Of a DNA stretch of 53,117 nucleotides, positions 51,306 through 53,117 are shown one piece after another. The notes under the pieces were generated by a model, which was not told the origin of the DNA, ran no database searches, and saw only the letters and a program-made list of their open reading frames with translations. Made by a program: the position numbers and the translations under genes. Source of the stretch: an uncultured Eubacteriales bacterium (GTDB lineage Bacteria; Bacillota; Clostridia; Oscillospirales; Oscillospiraceae); the NCBI GenBank assembly GCA_900321275.1, contig ONVI01000012.1, positions 1 to 53,117 on the forward strand, written 5' to 3'. Position 1 is the stretch's first letter, and each line of letters begins with the position of its first letter.

Positions 51306-52187
51306 ATGAAGAAAAGAATCGTAAGCATCCTTCTGTGCTTGATCCTGCTGCTGTCCCTCTCCGCCCCTGCGTGGGCGATCAACCAGAGCAGAACAGTGAT
51401 CGGCGCGGATCTGAATCCGATGCAGGTGGACATGGTCTACGCAAGCTTCGGCATGAGGCGGGGCGATGCGATTGAGCTTACCCTAACCAACGCAGAGGAG
51501 CGGCGTTATCTGGAGGGCTTTGTGGATGACCGAATGATCGGCACGCGCTCGATCTCCTGCGTTTATGTTGAGCTTCTGCCGCCCGGCAGCGGCATGTCTG
51601 TTTTTACGAACAATGTTACCTGGTGCACCGGGGATATGTATGTAAACGCCCTCGCCACCGCGGGCATCACGGACGCTCGCATCCTGGTATCCGCGCCCTT
51701 CGAGGTCAGCGGCACCGCCGCGCTTGCGGGCGTCTACAAAGCGTATGAGGATATGACGGGCACCAGCCTGGATGATACGGCAAAGCTTGTCGGTACGCAG
51801 GAGCTCACCGTCACGGGCGACCTTGCCCAACAGATCGGCAGCATGGATTCCACTTCCATCGTGGGAGAGCTCAAGCTGATGCTCGATCAGACCCAAAATA
51901 TGAGCGATGACGAAATTCGAGAGGTTATCATCGGTATCGCCGACCGCTACAACGTCCGGTTGACCGAAACCCAGATCAGACAGCTCATCTCACTATGCCG
52001 CTCTCTGGAAGGATTGAACCCCGACCAGCTCAAGCAGAAGGTAGAGGATGTGCAGGGAACCCTGCAAAAGATGTCCGACGCAAAAGACAAGATCGCCGTT
52101 TATGCGGAATCGATAAAACAGTTTATGGACTCCGCCAGCGACCTCTTTGACAAGGTTCGCGATTTTTTGAGCAGATTTCAAAAATAA
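51306..52187 (+). CDS. DUF1002 (YpuA-like) secreted protein
   Basis: 293 residues, AAAGGGGAGA upstream. The signal peptide ends at PAWA. The DUF1002 domain covers ~30-260: TVIGADLNPMQVDMVYASFG, CTGDMYVNALATAGITDARILVSAPFEVSGTAALAGVYKAYE and the IADRYNVRLTETQIRQL helix pair. A helical C-terminus follows. The family is conserved in Firmicutes and has no established function. The protein would be outside the membrane. Confidence 0.9.
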   Translation: MKKRIVSILLCLILLLSLSAPAWAINQSRTVIGADLNPMQVDMVYASFGMRRGDAIELTLTNAEERRYLEGFVDDRMIGTRSISCVYVELLPPGSGMSVFTNNVTWCTGDMYVNALATAGITDARILVSAPFEVSGTAALAGVYKAYEDMTGTSLDDTAKLVGTQELTVTGDLAQQIGSMDSTSIVGELKLMLDQTQNMSDDEIREVIIGIADRYNVRLTETQIRQLISLCRSLEGLNPDQLKQKVEDVQGTLQKMSDAKDKIAVYAESIKQFMDSASDLFDKVRDFLSRFQK

Positions 52188-52315
52188 CGTTTTACCCGCC
52201 TTTGATCACGCAGATCAAAACTTCATACCATATTCCTTGTGTATTGGAAACGCTTTGATAAACGGCCGGATTCCGCCGACAAATATAATTATTGCGGGAA
52301 GGAACGTGAAAAAAC

Positions 52316-52888
52316 ATGTTAACACTTGACAGGGCGATTGAGCTGAACGCAGAGATGGTTTCCGAAGAATCCCTGCTGCTTCATGCAAAAAATGTCTGCT
52401 ACGCGATGGGCGCAATGGCGGAGCATTTCGGGGAGGAACCGGAGCGCTGGCAGGCCATCGGCATGCTGCATGATTATGATTATGAAAAGTACCCTGACGA
52501 GCATCTTCGACACACGGCACAACCTCTGCGGGAGGCGGGCGTGTCCGAGGAGGATATCCGTGCGATTCTCAGTCACGGTTATGGCGGCTGCACCGACGTG
52601 AAGCCTGAGACGAATCTTGAAAAAAGCCTGTTTACCGTCGATGAACTGACCGGTATTATCCAGGCCTGTGCCAGAATGCGGCCGAACGGAATACAGGATC
52701 TCGAAGTCAAAAGCTTTATGAAAAAGTATAAGGATAAGCGTTTTGCCGCCAAATGCAATCGGGAATTGATCCAGCAGGGCTGCGACATGCTGGGAATGGA
52801 CATTCGAGAAGTTGCGGAGATCTGCATTGCGGGTATGAAGCCGCACGCGGAAGAGCTTCACCTGCAGGGCGAGGCAGCAGCGCTTTGA
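52316..52888 (+). CDS. HD-domain hydrolase
   Basis: 190 residues. The HD motif lies in LLHAKNVCYAMGAMAEHFG and GMLHDYDYEKYPDEHLRHT, with a later RAILSHGYGG. The remainder (FTVDELTGIIQACARMRPNG) is the typical continuation of the small HDIG-type hydrolases annotated in Clostridia. It probably cleaves a phosphorylated small molecule; the substrate is unknown. The ribosome site is a weak GGAACG. It is followed by a strong hairpin. Confidence 0.85.
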   Translation: MLTLDRAIELNAEMVSEESLLLHAKNVCYAMGAMAEHFGEEPERWQAIGMLHDYDYEKYPDEHLRHTAQPLREAGVSEEDIRAILSHGYGGCTDVKPETNLEKSLFTVDELTGIIQACARMRPNGIQDLEVKSFMKKYKDKRFAAKCNRELIQQGCDMLGMDIREVAEICIAGMKPHAEELHLQGEAAAL

Positions 52889-52940
52889 GGGAAAAAGCGG
52901 CGACATGTTTCCGGTTGCTGCCGACAATGGTTCGCCCAAA

Positions 52941-52980
52941 CGACAGCATTTTGTCACTCACAGGTGACAAAATGCTGTCG
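52941..52980 (+). terminator. Terminator-like hairpin after the HD gene
   Basis: Perfect 17-bp stem (CGACAGCATTTTGTCAC with its complement) around a 6-base loop, followed by TTAAAAATT. The T-tract is weak. Confidence 0.6.
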
Positions 52981-53117
52981 TTAAAAATTGTAAATGCTGT
53001 AGCTCTGGGATTTCAATATGTTGTACGTTTGTCAATGATGTGAGACTGAGAGTGAGTTTGAAAGAAAAGCGCGTTAGCTTCTGACGGAGGGAGGGCGTAG
53101 CCCGACTGGAGTCAGCA
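52981..53117. other. Window end without a recognisable feature
   Basis: I see no gene or clear signal in the last ~137 bases. The extreme end has a GGAGGGAGG stretch that could precede a gene beyond the window. Confidence 0.4.

Overview
The window reads as a chromosomal segment of a Gram-positive Clostridia bacterium, most likely a gut member of the Oscillospirales. That placement is inference. It rests on a moderately high G+C (mid-50s % by eye), strong AGGAGG-type ribosome sites, TTG/GTG starts, a large Gram-positive SRP RNA directly upstream of dnaX-ybaB, and families common in gut Clostridia: clostripain (C11) peptidase, DUF1002, DUF6465, YdcF, large serine recombinases, and galactoside ABC transport with GH2/GH36 enzymes. 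I see no CRISPR array, complete prophage or intact insertion sequence.

Layout. 1-9.1 kb: a truncated sensor-MscS channel, a secreted protein with a tyrosine/tryptophan-rich tail, a scar holding the frameshifted C-terminal part of a large serine recombinase with repeats, and a 1,212-residue membrane-anchored VWA protein with eight repeats on the minus strand. 9.3-14.8 kb: a sensory group made of a hybrid histidine kinase, a GNAT acetyltransferase, and a periplasmic-binding-type receptor translationally coupled to a GGDEF protein. 14.8-23.5 kb: a MITE-like element, an asparagine-synthetase-like protein lacking the usual glutaminase N-terminus, a DtxR-type regulator, a GH3 hexosaminidase-like enzyme, an RCK_C membrane protein, a second MITE-like repeat, a YdcF protein, an EamA transporter and a PHP phosphoesterase.

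23.5-30 kb holds the most unusual operon: a compact adenylation-carrier-condensation synthetase, a MATE exporter, a STAS anti-anti-sigma-type protein and a membrane-anchored SpoIIE/PP2C phosphatase. A decayed second phosphatase lies just beyond it. At 44-45.8 kb a second MATE transporter is fused to a C-terminal RsbW-like HATPase domain, the kinase activity that the STAS/PP2C pair lacks locally. I infer a partner-switching system tied to small-molecule export. This is the best candidate here for an undescribed system.

31-41.5 kb: a lipoprotein cyclophilin, a DUF6465 regulator, then a galactoside locus with a binding protein, two permeases, GH2 beta-galactosidase and GH36 alpha-galactosidase. 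No ABC ATPase is present, so a shared one elsewhere is presumed. 41.5-46.1 kb: a secreted C11 peptidase, then the MATE-HATPase gene bracketed by a degenerate and an intact copy of a tRNA-Ala unit. 46.2-53.1 kb: SRP RNA, dnaX, ybaB, a GH2 gene where recR is usually found, a radical SAM/SPASM protein, a DUF1002 protein and an HD-domain protein.
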